NCBI GenBank assembly: GCA_017446885.1
Contig: JAFSOR010000018.1
Span: 1 to 40,757 of the forward strand
Direction: 5' to 3'
Length of the DNA stretch: 40,757 bases
Source of the DNA: Spirochaetia bacterium
Lineage (GTDB): Bacteria > Spirochaetota > Spirochaetia > CADAEX01
This document shows positions 1-8,214 of the stretch, in pieces. A program made the translations under genes and the position numbers. Each line of letters opens with the position of its first letter. The first letter of the stretch is position 1. The notes under the pieces were generated by a model that worked only from the letters and a program-made list of their open reading frames with translations, did no database searches and was not told the origin of the DNA.

Positions 1-1100
1 AGGGCAATCTTGAGCATTCTCCGTATTGGCTCCGCAGCGCCCCACAGGAGCTGGTCGCCTACGGTGAACAGGGTCAGGTACTCTGGGCCTAAGTTCATCT
101 TGCGGATTCTGCCGACAGGTACGGTCAGAGTTCCAGATACAGCGGCAGGTGACAGGTACTTGATGGTATCCTCAATCTCGTTCGGAATAACTTTTACCCA
201 CTGGTTTGCAGAACCGATCATGTCGTAAATCTCGTCCAAAGGAACATCCTTGGTCAGCTTGACTGTGATTCCCTGGCTGTGGCACCGCATTGCTCCGATT
301 CTTACGCAGATACCGTCGATAGGAATCATCTTCTTGGTCTGGAGAATCTTGTTGGTCTCGGAGACTCCCTTCCACTCCTCCTTGGACTGGCCGTTCTCGA
401 GCTTCTTGTCAATCCATGGGATTACGCTTCCAGCAAGTGGCACCTTGAAGTTTGCAACCGGCATCTCTTGAGACCTGATTGCAGCAGTAACCATACGGTC
501 CACCTCCAGAATCTGCGATGCAGGGTCATAGATAGCATCGCCTGCAGCACTGCCCAGGAACTTCATCTGAGCCAGGAGCTCCTTCATATTCTTTGCTCCG
601 GCACCGCTGGATGCCTGGTATGTCATAGTTGTGAGCCACTCCACCAGATTGTTCTGGAACAGGGCACCGATACCCATGAGCATAAGGCTTACTGTGCAGT
701 TTCCGCCTACAAATGTCTTTATTCCATCATGGAGAGCCTTGTCGATGACATGTCTGTTCACAGGGTCCAGGATGATTATGCTGTCGTCTGCCATGCGCAG
801 TGTGGATGCAGCGTCGATCCAGTAGCCTTTCCAGCCTGTGGCCATAAGCTCTGGATAAACCTTTTCCGTGTAGCTGCCTCCCTGGCATGTCACAACAATA
901 TCCATCTGTTTGAGTTTATCGATATTGTAAGCATCCTCGAGGATTCCTGTCTCTCCGCCAGCGTATTTATCAACTTTTCCAGCCTGGGAAGAAGAGAAGA
1001 ACACCTTCTCGAATCCGCCGAAATCATTTTCTTCCACCATTCTCTGCATGAGAACGGAGCCGACCATGCCGCGATAACCGACAAAACCTACCTTGATCAT
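1..1100 (-). CDS. asd: aspartate-semialdehyde dehydrogenase (3' end cut by window)
   Basis: Reduces aspartyl phosphate to aspartate semialdehyde with NADPH, the branch point to lysine/diaminopimelate, threonine and methionine. My reading of the minus strand gives 366 codons and then the window edge. The protein opens with the nucleotide-binding stretch [18 protein letters not shown], has the catalytic cysteine in [10 protein letters not shown], and closes with the family ending [10 protein letters not shown]. The E. coli enzyme is 367 residues, so only about one or two codons and the stop should be missing. The start codon at 1098-1100 is preceded by a GAGGAG Shine-Dalgarno. It is of the E. 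coli-type subfamily rather than the Gram-positive type, judged from the VGYRGMVG motif. It lies 85 bases downstream of mgtE on the same strand; no convincing promoter or terminator was seen in that gap. Confidence 0.93.
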   Translation of the reverse strand, partial: MIKVGFVGYRGMVGSVLMQRMVEENDFGGFEKVFFSSSQAGKVDKYAGGETGILEDAYNIDKLKQMDIVVTCQGGSYTEKVYPELMATGWKGYWIDAASTLRMADDSIIILDPVNRHVIDKALHDGIKTFVGGNCTVSLMLMGIGALFQNNLVEWLTTMTYQASSGAGAKNMKELLAQMKFLGSAAGDAIYDPASQILEVDRMVTAAIRSQEMPVANFKVPLAGSVIPWIDKKLENGQSKEEWKGVSETNKILQTKKMIPIDGICVRIGAMRCHSQGITVKLTKDVPLDEIYDMIGSANQWVKVIPNEIEDTIKYLSPAAVSGTLTVPVGRIRKMNLGPEYLTLFTVGDQLLWGAAEPIRRMLKIA

Positions 1101-1185
1101 TTTTTTACTCCTCAAACAAATGAATTTGTAAAGAATGTTATACTATAATGAGAAAAAAAATAAAAGCCTATTTTTCACATTATTT

Positions 1186-2544
1186 TCAGAACTTCTGAAG
1201 GATAATCTTTGTAATCTCGAAATAGATGGAGAGTCCGCACACATCTATGAATGTGGAGAGGAGCGGCCCAGACATGACTGTCGGGTCAAATCCCATCTTG
1301 TGTATAAGCAGCGGTGCAAAGGCTCCCAGCACGGTGGAGAACACCACTACAAAGCACAGCGACACAGCTATGGCTATGCCCTGGAATATAGTGATCTCGG
1401 GCGGAAACAGGATTCCACGGAAAAAGATTGCGGCACCGGTGATTAATCCCATAAGAAGGCCTATCACCATCTCCTTGAGCAGGATACGCCACATATCCTC
1501 CCCTTCTATCTCTCCGGTGGCAAGACCGCGTATCATAAGAGCCGAAGACTGGTTTGACACATTACCGCCAGTCTGGGTTATTACAGGCATGAATATGAAC
1601 AGGAATGCGGCACCCAGGACAATGTTCTCGTAGTGGGCAAGTACGTTGGTGGTTATGGTGCCCAGGAAAAGCAGCACCACCAGCCAAGGAACACGTTTTT
1701 TGACCATGCCCCAGATAGAGGTGTCAAGATAAGGCTCTACCTCTCCGGTCATGGCGCCCATCTTGTAGACATCCTCGGTCTGCTCTTCGCGGATAACGTC
1801 GATGATATCGTCGTAGGTTACAATACCCAGGAGCACCTTGTTCTCGTCCACAACAGGCACAGCAAGGAAACCGTAGGTGATGAAGATTTTGGCTGTCTCC
1901 TCCTGGTCGGTGTCGTCCTGTACCGAGATTATATCGGTCTCCATTATATCTTTGATTATCTCGTCATCCTCGTGCTCCAGAAGGTCACGGAGCGACACAA
2001 GGCCTATAAGCCGCTTAAGCTGATCTACAACATAGATGATGTAGAGGGTCTCAACATCCTTGGCATGCTGGCCCCGGATAAACTTGAGAGCCTGCCCCAC
2101 AGTGATATTTGCCTTTATGGCGATATAGCGGGGGGTCATAAGTCCTGCTGCATCGTCCTCGTCGAACTTGAGCAGGAATATCATCTCTTTCTTGACGTCG
2201 TCGGAAAGGTTTTCCCATACAGATTTGCGGACATCGGGCGATGCAGACTGTATTATATCCACCAGGTCGTCCGGCTCCATCTCTTTAAGAAGCTGCTTTA
2301 TGCCGCTTATTCCACCGTCGGTCAGGCCCCGGATTATATCCTCCTGATCCTTGGAAGATAGCGAATCCATAAGGTCTATCTTCATATCCAGGGGGAGATT
2401 GCGGAAAATAATCTTCTCTTCGTCTTCGGACAGGTCGTCCCAGTTCTCAATAAGGTCCTGGGTGGAAATCTCTTTCAGGTTCTTCTTGAGCTCGGCTGGA
2501 GCCAGCATCTGCAGATATTCTTTTATGGATTCCAGTGTGGTCAT
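1186..2544 (-). CDS. mgtE: MgtE-family magnesium transporter
   Basis: Mg2+ channel/transporter of the inner membrane, 452 residues, normal for the family. The N-terminal MgtE_N helical domain covers about residues 1-130, followed by a pair of CBS domains (about 130-250) beginning at the LMTPRYIAI segment, then a connecting helix and five membrane helices from about residue 285. Pore-region signatures are visible: QTGGNVSNQSSALMIRG and, near the C-terminus, GFDPTVMSGPLLSTFIDV, whose aspartate matches the Mg2+-selecting residue of the family. The start codon overlaps the murB stop as ATGA, so the two genes are translationally coupled and form one operon driven from in front of murB. In characterised homologues the CBS domains sense cytoplasmic Mg2+ and close the pore; the domain arrangement here is the same. 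Confidence 0.95.
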   Translation of the reverse strand: MTTLESIKEYLQMLAPAELKKNLKEISTQDLIENWDDLSEDEEKIIFRNLPLDMKIDLMDSLSSKDQEDIIRGLTDGGISGIKQLLKEMEPDDLVDIIQSASPDVRKSVWENLSDDVKKEMIFLLKFDEDDAAGLMTPRYIAIKANITVGQALKFIRGQHAKDVETLYIIYVVDQLKRLIGLVSLRDLLEHEDDEIIKDIMETDIISVQDDTDQEETAKIFITYGFLAVPVVDENKVLLGIVTYDDIIDVIREEQTEDVYKMGAMTGEVEPYLDTSIWGMVKKRVPWLVVLLFLGTITTNVLAHYENIVLGAAFLFIFMPVITQTGGNVSNQSSALMIRGLATGEIEGEDMWRILLKEMVIGLLMGLITGAAIFFRGILFPPEITIFQGIAIAVSLCFVVVFSTVLGAFAPLLIHKMGFDPTVMSGPLLSTFIDVCGLSIYFEITKIILQKF

Positions 2545-3434
2545 ACGTAAATTATTTCCCTCTCAAGCTGGAAGCCGTAAGCCTCCTTGACCCGAACCTG
2601 TATCAGACTGACCAGGTCTTTCACATCCTGCGCAGTGGCATTGCCACAGTTGACTATTATATTGGCATGGTGCTCCGAAATCTTGGCACCACCTACAGTA
2701 TAACCTCTTAAGCCCAGATTGTCTATTATCTTGCCGCTTGGAAGTCCGAAAGCCCTGTTGTTCTTGAACACCGAGCCTGCGCAGGGGTATGCAAAGTGCC
2801 CTTTGCCCCTTCTGTCGGCCTCGTATCCTTCCATCTCCTTGCAGAGCAGCTCTGCATTGCCACCTGTGGTGGCAAAGATGCCCTCAAGTATTATGCCGCC
2901 GTTTGTCTGGAACGGGCTTTTCTTGTAATCGAAGCCGCCTTCAGCGGCATCAAGAGTACGCACATTGCCTTCCCTGTCCAGGTACACCGCAGCCTTGAGG
3001 GCATCGGAGATGGAGGCGTTGTAGCACCGTGCGTTCATATAGATGGCGCCGCCGGTGCTGCCTGGCATGGAGTAGAAGAACTGGAGCCCTGCCCTCCCTG
3101 CGCTGGATGCAAACATGGCCACATCGCTTATGGCAGCACCGCAGCCTGCGTGCAAAAGGCCGCTTTTCTCAAGGAATATGTGGTCAAGCCCCTGGGTGGA
3201 TATAACCACGCCATCGTAGCCTTCATCTGGAAACAGCACATTGGCGCCGCCCCCCAGAATATAGCACTTAAGGCCTGCTTTGGCTGCGGCTTCAAGGGCA
3301 CTCTTAAGGGCATCAATATCCTTGGGAACTACAAAGTACCGGGCCGGCCCACCTATCTTGAATGTGGTGTGGTCTGCCATGTTCTCCTGAGTAAGCACAT
3401 TTGCGTTTATTCCTGTGAAAAGCCCTTTATCCAT
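2541..3434 (-). CDS. murB: UDP-N-acetylenolpyruvoylglucosamine reductase
   Basis: FAD enzyme of peptidoglycan precursor synthesis that reduces the enolpyruvyl group to form UDP-MurNAc. At 297 residues it is the usual length of the short (type II) MurB. FAD-binding segments are visible (FKIGGPARYFVVP and the GGGANVLFPDEGYDG loop), as are the substrate segment MPGSTGGAIYMNARCYN with its conserved arginine and the proton-donating serine in CAGSVFKN. The start at 3434 has no Shine-Dalgarno; instead a -10 element ends six bases upstream, suggesting a leaderless mRNA. It is the first gene of a murB-mgtE unit and is divergent from the pentapeptide-repeat gene. A second Mur ligase gene, murC, lies far away at 35.7-37.1 kb. 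Confidence 0.95.
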   Translation of the reverse strand: MDKGLFTGINANVLTQENMADHTTFKIGGPARYFVVPKDIDALKSALEAAAKAGLKCYILGGGANVLFPDEGYDGVVISTQGLDHIFLEKSGLLHAGCGAAISDVAMFASSAGRAGLQFFYSMPGSTGGAIYMNARCYNASISDALKAAVYLDREGNVRTLDAAEGGFDYKKSPFQTNGGIILEGIFATTGGNAELLCKEMEGYEADRRGKGHFAYPCAGSVFKNNRAFGLPSGKIIDNLGLRGYTVGGAKISEHHANIIVNCGNATAQDVKDLVSLIQVRVKEAYGFQLEREIIYV

Positions 3435-3440
3435 GCCCTA

Positions 3441-3469
3441 ATGATACTTTTTTTAGAGCACAGCTTCAA
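3441..3469 (-). promoter_or_regulatory. murB promoter, leaderless geometry
   Basis: On the minus strand a -35 TTGAAG (3464-3469), a 17-base spacer and a -10 TATCAT (3441-3446) end six bases before the murB ATG. The predicted transcription start falls on the A of the start codon. It is read from sequence alone, without mapped start data. Confidence 0.6.
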
Positions 3470-3510
3470 CCATATCTATCAAAAAAAAACAGTCTGATAT
3501 ATAATGAAGT

Positions 3511-4113
3511 ATGTTTTCGTTCAAGCGATGCTCCATACCCGACTGCTCAAACTTCATCTTCAACTGCACAGACCGTTGCCTAAAGCACAGCCCGGACACA
3601 TCGTCGGCATCAGAGGATGCCCGCAGGCTTATCAAGGAGAAAAAGGTGGTCAGGGACCTGTGCTTCGAGGGTCTTGAGCTTGAGGACTTCGCCTTTGACG
3701 GGAAACTGCTCCACTCCTGCTTTTTCAAGGGGTGCACATTCATAAACTGCAGCTTTGCAGAGACAACTATAAGGCAGTGCTTCTTCGACTTTTCCACATT
3801 CAAGGGGTGCACATTCAAAGGGGCAAGGATAAAACAGAGCTCGTTCGCTGTCTCCAGTTTCCAATGGAACAGGATAAACTCAAGCGAGGTCTTCCACTCA
3901 AACTTCAACGGCAGCACTATATTGAACTGCAATCTGAGCGACAACGATTTCTACTACTCATCTTTCCTGAATGCCCAGCTGAGGAACATAGATTTCAGCA
4001 ACTGCAACATAAAGAAGGCAAGTTTCGTATTCTCAAGGCTTGAGAACATAAACTTCAAGAACTCCAATGTGCAGGAAGCCCTGTTCGAGGTTACAGGAGC
4101 CCTGTATGGCTGA
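3511..4113 (+). CDS. pentapeptide-repeat protein with N-terminal cysteine cluster
   Basis: Protein of 200 residues. From about residue 45 to the end it shows the five-residue periodicity of pentapeptide repeats with phenylalanine or leucine at the centre (for example CTFINCSFAE, CTFKGARIKQ, ENINFKNSNV), which folds as a right-handed quadrilateral beta-helix. No signal peptide is present, so it is probably cytoplasmic. The first 26 residues hold C7, C12, C19, C23 and H26, a spacing that could bind zinc. Some pentapeptide proteins mimic DNA and inhibit gyrase, but nothing here proves that role. A perfect TATAAT at 3500-3505 ends five bases before the ATG and there is no Shine-Dalgarno, although its -35 is weak. 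The 3' end overlaps the aminomutase gene by eight bases, so the two are probably co-expressed. Confidence 0.85.
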   Translation: MFSFKRCSIPDCSNFIFNCTDRCLKHSPDTSSASEDARRLIKEKKVVRDLCFEGLELEDFAFDGKLLHSCFFKGCTFINCSFAETTIRQCFFDFSTFKGCTFKGARIKQSSFAVSSFQWNRINSSEVFHSNFNGSTILNCNLSDNDFYYSSFLNAQLRNIDFSNCNIKKASFVFSRLENINFKNSNVQEALFEVTGALYG

Positions 4114-5176
4114 TGACATGGAAAGCTGGCAGTGGCAGCTGGCACACCGCATAACCACTGTGGATGAGCTTTCAAAGCATATAACCTTGACAGAAGAAGA
4201 GAAAGCTGACATTGCCCAGAGTCTTTCCCTGTTCCGCATGGCCATAACCCCATATTATGCCTCGCTGATGGACAAGGATGACCCACGCTGCCCCATAAGG
4301 ATGCAGATGATACCTTCTGCAGAAGAACGGATACGTGGCAAATTTGACCTTGACGACCCCCTGGGAGAGATTAAATACAACCCAGCCCCCAACGTGGTGC
4401 GCCGCTACCCCGACCGTGCTCTGCTGCTTATAACAATGCAGTGCGCCGCCTACTGCAGGCACTGCACCAGACGCCGTGTGGTGGGCAGCACCGACTGCAC
4501 AATATCGCAAGAACAGCTTAAACAGGCCCTGGACTACATAGAAAAAACCACCGAGATACGTGATGTGCTTATATCTGGCGGCGACCCATTCATACTGCCC
4601 ACCGGCGAGCTGGAAAGTATAATAGCCAAGGTTCGTGCCATAAAGCATGTGGAGATAATCCGCATAGGGACCCGGGTTCCTGTCGTGCTTCCCATGCGCA
4701 TAGATAGCGAGCTTACCGACATGCTTAAGAAGTACCATCCAATATGGGTAAACACACACTTCAACCATCCAAAGGAGCTTACACAAGAGGCTATGGAAGC
4801 CTGCGAGAAACTGGCAGATGCAGGAATACCTGTAGGCAACCAGACCGTGCTGCTGAAAGGGGTCAACGACAACGCAGAAACCCTTAAAAAGCTGTTTTTG
4901 GGCCTTGTAAGGCACCGGGTGCGCCCCTACTACCTGTTCCAGTGCGACTTAAGCGTGGGAATAAGCCATTTCCGCACCCCTGTGGACAAAGGAATAGAGA
5001 TAATGCACAGCCTGACAAGCTCAATATCTGGCTATGCAGTGCCCAAATATGCCATAGACCTGCCAGCAGGCGGGGGCAAGGTGACCCTGGGCTACGATTA
5101 CGTGGTATCTAAGGAAGATACCGAGCTGGTCCTTGAGAATTACCTGGGAAAGCTCTACCGCTACCCTGTAAAATAA
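4106..5176 (+). CDS. kamA: KamA-family radical SAM lysine 2,3-aminomutase
   Basis: Radical SAM/PLP enzyme expected to move the alpha-amino group of lysine to the beta carbon. The 356-residue protein has the iron-sulfur motif C113-x3-C117-x2-C120. Near the C-terminus it has QCDLSVGISHFRTPVDKGIE and later IDLPAGGGK. Those carry the two aspartates that hold the substrate lysine's epsilon-amino group in clostridial KamA, and the PLP lysine. EpmB, the EF-P modification enzyme, lacks this QCD/PAGGGK combination, so KamA-like activity is favoured, but EF-P modification cannot be excluded. The start at 4106 was chosen over an in-frame ATG 39 bases upstream because AGGAG lies six bases before it. It overlaps the pentapeptide gene. 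It is shorter than clostridial KamA (about 416 residues), lacking the C-terminal extension. Confidence 0.85.
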   Translation: MADDMESWQWQLAHRITTVDELSKHITLTEEEKADIAQSLSLFRMAITPYYASLMDKDDPRCPIRMQMIPSAEERIRGKFDLDDPLGEIKYNPAPNVVRRYPDRALLLITMQCAAYCRHCTRRRVVGSTDCTISQEQLKQALDYIEKTTEIRDVLISGGDPFILPTGELESIIAKVRAIKHVEIIRIGTRVPVVLPMRIDSELTDMLKKYHPIWVNTHFNHPKELTQEAMEACEKLADAGIPVGNQTVLLKGVNDNAETLKKLFLGLVRHRVRPYYLFQCDLSVGISHFRTPVDKGIEIMHSLTSSISGYAVPKYAIDLPAGGGKVTLGYDYVVSKEDTELVLENYLGKLYRYPVK

Positions 5177-5177
5177 G

Positions 5178-5206
5178 TTGAAACAGAGCCTTTATTGGGA
5201 TATAAT
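5178..5206 (+). promoter_or_regulatory. promoter of the 5214 gene, leaderless geometry
   Basis: TTGAAA (5178-5183), a 17-base spacer and a perfect TATAAT (5201-5206) lie just after the kamA stop. Seven bases separate the -10 from the ATG at 5214, placing the predicted transcript start within a base of the start codon. No Shine-Dalgarno is present. Confidence 0.65.
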
Positions 5207-5213
5207 TTAAACG

Positions 5214-6008
5214 ATGACCTGTAAAAACAAGACTCTTTTATCAGCATTTTTCATCTTACTTCTCACCTTATCTGCTTTCCCGGCCTTTGCCCAGGACACA
5301 CCAGCAGATCGGTTCAAGGACAGGATAGACGGCGCCTGGGTCAAGAAGGAGAAAGACGGGTCATCAACTATCATCAACTACAATAAATCATCAAACGATA
5401 TAATAATGTTCAGCGATGCCCAAGGGGTGCAGGAGGTCTACCTATGCTCCCAGTTCAGCCCCACTATGCGCGAGAACACCTGGTATCTGCTTGGTACAAA
5501 CGACATGGTTCCTTTTATCAGGATGAACATAACTGTGCGCCTGGAGTCCGAGGATGTCTGCTACTTTACTGTACGGGAAGAGGGAATCAAGAACGAAGAG
5601 GTGATCTGGACCGGCAGATATTCGCACATGACCGATTATGGCGAGAAGAAGACTCCTAAAGAGGAGAAACAGTTTGTCCTTGACGGCAGGTATGAGAACG
5701 ATACAATGACACTGCATTTCTCAAAGCATAACTTCCAGCTGACCGACGACAAAGGAACCCATTCCGGCCTTGCAGCACTCTACGATTTCGAGGATATCTC
5801 AATCCTGGAGCTCCGCTACTTGGGCAAGGAAGGAAAACTTGAGAATCTGTTCCAGTATAAGTTCGAGCACTCCATAACCGAGACTGACGATGCCATCCTG
5901 GTGGATATAACACTGACACCCGGAAAGATAAAAATACACGGTTTCAAGATGTCTGGAGAACCCAGGCTTACACTGACCCAGAAGATAGCCAAGGAAAAAG
6001 CAGAGTAA
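5214..6008 (+). CDS. exported protein of unknown function
   Basis: Not recognised. The 264-residue protein starts with a clear signal peptide: basic residues, a hydrophobic stretch, and a signal peptidase I site after AFAQ near residue 27. There is no lipobox cysteine, so it is probably periplasmic. The mature part is rich in charged and beta-forming residues, with no cysteine pair or enzyme motif that I can name. It contains short lipocalin-like phrasing such as GRYENDTMTLHF, which is only suggestive of a beta-barrel ligand-binding fold. It has its own promoter with leaderless geometry. The stop lies one base from the hisF stop on the other strand, so the two transcripts converge with essentially no gap and any terminator must lie inside coding sequence. 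Confidence 0.8.
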   Translation: MTCKNKTLLSAFFILLLTLSAFPAFAQDTPADRFKDRIDGAWVKKEKDGSSTIINYNKSSNDIIMFSDAQGVQEVYLCSQFSPTMRENTWYLLGTNDMVPFIRMNITVRLESEDVCYFTVREEGIKNEEVIWTGRYSHMTDYGEKKTPKEEKQFVLDGRYENDTMTLHFSKHNFQLTDDKGTHSGLAALYDFEDISILELRYLGKEGKLENLFQYKFEHSITETDDAILVDITLTPGKIKIHGFKMSGEPRLTLTQKIAKEKAE

Positions 6009-6009
6009 G

Positions 6010-6774
6010 CTACATACGCATAGGAACGCCTGATTCAGCCAAGTATTCCTTTATTCCCTGCACAGTATAGTCGCCATAGTGGACCATCGATGCTATAAGT
6101 GCGGCGTCGGCATTGCCATTTTTGAACACTTCTTCAAGGTGCTCAGGACGCCCCGCACCGCCAGAAGCCACCACCGGCACTCCGACATTGTCGGAAATCA
6201 TTTTAGTAAGGGGAATCTCGTAGCCGTTCTTGGTGCCGTCGGCATCTATGGAGTTAAGGACAAACTCGCCGGCGCCCAGCTTCTCGGCCTGTTTTGCCCA
6301 GGCCAGAGCATCCAGCTCTGTGGCGGTGCGGCCGCCGTTTATAAAGACCCGGTAGCCAGAGGGCATATCTGGATCCCGTGCCGCATCCATGCCCAGGACT
6401 ATGCACTGGCGGCCGAATATGGAGGCACCCTCTTCTATTATAGAAGGATTTTTAACAGCCTGCGAGTTCACGCTTATCTTCTCGGCTCCGGCCAATAGGA
6501 CACGACGCATGTCTGCCACGCTGGCAATGCCGCCCCCTACCGAGAAAGGTATGAAGATGCGCTCTGCTACATGCTCCACCACGTCAATCATTATACCACG
6601 CTTTTCGGCAGATGCTGTTATGTCGTAGAAGACCAGCTCGTCAACGCCGTCGTGATAGTATTTTTCGGCCATCTCAACAGGGTCGCCGATATCTATGTTT
6701 CCTTTGAACTTTATTCCCTTGGTTGTCTTTCCATCCCGCACATCAAGGCATATTATGATTCTTTTCTTAAGCAA
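6010..6774 (-). CDS. hisF: imidazole glycerol phosphate synthase cyclase subunit
   Basis: TIM-barrel subunit that uses ammonia from HisH to convert PRFAR into imidazole glycerol phosphate and AICAR. It is 254 residues, the normal length. Family landmarks: [11 protein letters not shown] with the first catalytic aspartate, [13 protein letters not shown] and [13 protein letters not shown] phosphate-binding loops, GMDAARD with the second catalytic aspartate, and the [11 protein letters not shown] segment. hisH ends one base upstream. No other his genes are in the window; the operon instead contains ileS and a lipoprotein gene. HisF/HisH pairs also occur as amidating enzymes in surface-sugar synthesis (WbuZ/WbuY type). 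Both catalytic aspartates are intact, so histidine synthesis is the default reading. Confidence 0.93.
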   Translation of the reverse strand: MLKKRIIICLDVRDGKTTKGIKFKGNIDIGDPVEMAEKYYHDGVDELVFYDITASAEKRGIMIDVVEHVAERIFIPFSVGGGIASVADMRRVLLAGAEKISVNSQAVKNPSIIEEGASIFGRQCIVLGMDAARDPDMPSGYRVFINGGRTATELDALAWAKQAEKLGAGEFVLNSIDADGTKNGYEIPLTKMISDNVGVPVVASGGAGRPEHLEEVFKNGNADAALIASMVHYGDYTVQGIKEYLAESGVPMRM

Positions 6775-6775
6775 G

Positions 6776-7381
6776 TCAGCCTCCGTAAGCGATGAAGTTT
6801 TTCATAATCTGGATTCCCACAGGACCCGACTTTTCGGGGTGGAACTGGGATGCAGCCACATTGTCCCGGCCTATGATGGAATAGAACGGAACCATGTATT
6901 CGGTCTGTGCAATGCCGTACTTGGGCTCCACATATGGGTAGTATGAATGGACAAAGTAGACATCAGGGTCAGCAGGAATATCCTTAAGCAGATAGTGGTC
7001 CTGCACCTTCTTAAAGCTGTTCCACCCTATCTCGGGCACCTTGAGGCCACCAGATGGAAACCGTTTTGCCGTGCCTGGAATAAGCCCCAGACATTCAACA
7101 TCGCCTTCTTCTGTATGGTCCAGGATTATCTGGCACCCCAGGCATATTCCGAACAGAGGCTTTCCAGTCTTTGCAAAATCTTTAATCATGCTGCCAAGTC
7201 CAGTTTTATCAAGCTGTCCCATGGCATAGGCTGCCTCGCCCACTCCTGGGAAAATAAGCTTGTCGCATTTAAATAGATTCTCTGCCTGGTCAGATATTAT
7301 AAAATCGGCACCAAGAAACTGCAGAAGGTTCTGTATGCTCCGCAGGTTTCCGGCCTTGTAGTCGACAACTCCAATTTTCAT
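6776..7381 (-). CDS. hisH: imidazole glycerol phosphate synthase glutaminase subunit
   Basis: Class I glutamine amidotransferase of 201 residues that releases ammonia for HisF. It has the nucleophile C80 in FGICLGCQ and the His/Glu pair in the segment [10 protein letters not shown]. The opening [11 protein letters not shown] and the [10 protein letters not shown] oxyanion loop are typical of HisH. The ATG overlaps the stop of the upstream lipoprotein gene by four bases and the stop is one base from the hisF start, so all three are translated from one message. The triad and length are normal, so an active enzyme is expected. Confidence 0.93.
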   Translation of the reverse strand: MKIGVVDYKAGNLRSIQNLLQFLGADFIISDQAENLFKCDKLIFPGVGEAAYAMGQLDKTGLGSMIKDFAKTGKPLFGICLGCQIILDHTEEGDVECLGLIPGTAKRFPSGGLKVPEIGWNSFKKVQDHYLLKDIPADPDVYFVHSYYPYVEPKYGIAQTEYMVPFYSIIGRDNVAASQFHPEKSGPVGIQIMKNFIAYGG

Positions 7382-8214
7382 CTTTCATCAAGCTCCGAAA
7401 TAAAGTACTCAAACACAGGGCTCCCCTTGTCCTGGGGCACTATTATGCCGCGGATCTGCACCCTTTCGCCATTTGTGGAGACCGGCCTGCCGGTGTTGTA
7501 TTCCTCTATCTCAATCTTCTTAATCAGGTTGTTGATAAAAAGTTTGACCACAGGCGATGCCACCCTGGCATCTTTCTCGGTTGCGAAACAGAGATCTGAA
7601 TCAAGGGAATAGAAACCGCTTGTGATGTTGGCCCACAGGTAAACCTGATAACGGCGTTTAAGCCTTAAATCCTGTATTGATGGGTTGTCCCGGAACACAA
7701 AAAGGTCCTGGGTATAAAGCCCGTCCAGCTCGGATATAAGGTAGCTGTCGGGATTGTAGTCAGCCAGGAGTTTCTGCATATCATCCTCGGTATAGATGAT
7801 GAGGGTCTTGCCCGGCAGGCAGAAACTGGCGCCAGTCTCCTGGTCTGTGTAATATTCAAAGCCGTTCTCGAACTTTTTCGAGTAGCGCTTTTTTGTATTG
7901 AAATAGGTCTTTGCTGGAATGCCCTTATAATTTCCCTCCAGGAACACAGTGATCCTGTCGGGGGTGACAAAACAGCAGTAGATGCGTTCGGTGTTCTTTA
8001 TAACTGTATCGGGTATGCCGTTCTTCTCGAATATTTCGGCAAACATATCGGGCAGAGCCTCAACCTTGCCGGCCAGATATGTGGAGCAGCCTCCCGGTAT
8101 AAAGCCGGGAAGCGATGGCTCGCGGCTCTCTCTGCTGCCCGATGTGGCACAGCCGGCCAGTATCAGGCACAGGAGAAAAGGAAATATTAATTTTTTGCAA
8201 CTGCAACCATGCAT
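7378..8214 (-). CDS. lipoprotein of unknown function
   Basis: Not recognised. The 278-residue protein has a lipoprotein signal: basic start, hydrophobic core and lipobox LAGC with the lipidated cysteine at about residue 22, followed by ATSGSRE, so it should be anchored to a membrane. The mature domain is a mixture of short strands and helices without recognisable catalytic motifs. The gene starts inside the end of ileS (28-base overlap) with a weak GGTGAT as possible Shine-Dalgarno, and its own stop overlaps hisH by ATGA. Position inside a housekeeping operon suggests constitutive expression. No function can be inferred from its neighbours. Confidence 0.82.
   Translation of the reverse strand: MHGCSCKKLIFPFLLCLILAGCATSGSRESREPSLPGFIPGGCSTYLAGKVEALPDMFAEIFEKNGIPDTVIKNTERIYCCFVTPDRITVFLEGNYKGIPAKTYFNTKKRYSKKFENGFEYYTDQETGASFCLPGKTLIIYTEDDMQKLLADYNPDSYLISELDGLYTQDLFVFRDNPSIQDLRLKRRYQVYLWANITSGFYSLDSDLCFATEKDARVASPVVKLFINNLIKKIEIEEYNTGRPVSTNGERVQIRGIIVPQDKGSPVFEYFISELDER

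Noticed and set aside
279..1148. Long plus-strand open frame (289 codons) opposite asd
   Set aside because: It has no family resemblance, and asd on the minus strand has full motifs; long antisense frames are common in this moderately GC-rich core.
1186..1200. TTCAGAACTTCTGAA inverted repeat at the end of mgtE, possible terminator
   Set aside because: The loop would be one base and there is no T-run after it on the minus strand; it lies inside the mgtE coding end.
1633..2361. Long plus-strand open frame opposite mgtE
   Set aside because: Shadow of mgtE; mgtE motifs are clear.
3453..3944. Minus-strand frame antisense to the pentapeptide gene
   Set aside because: The repeat structure of the plus-strand gene creates the antisense frame; no family match.
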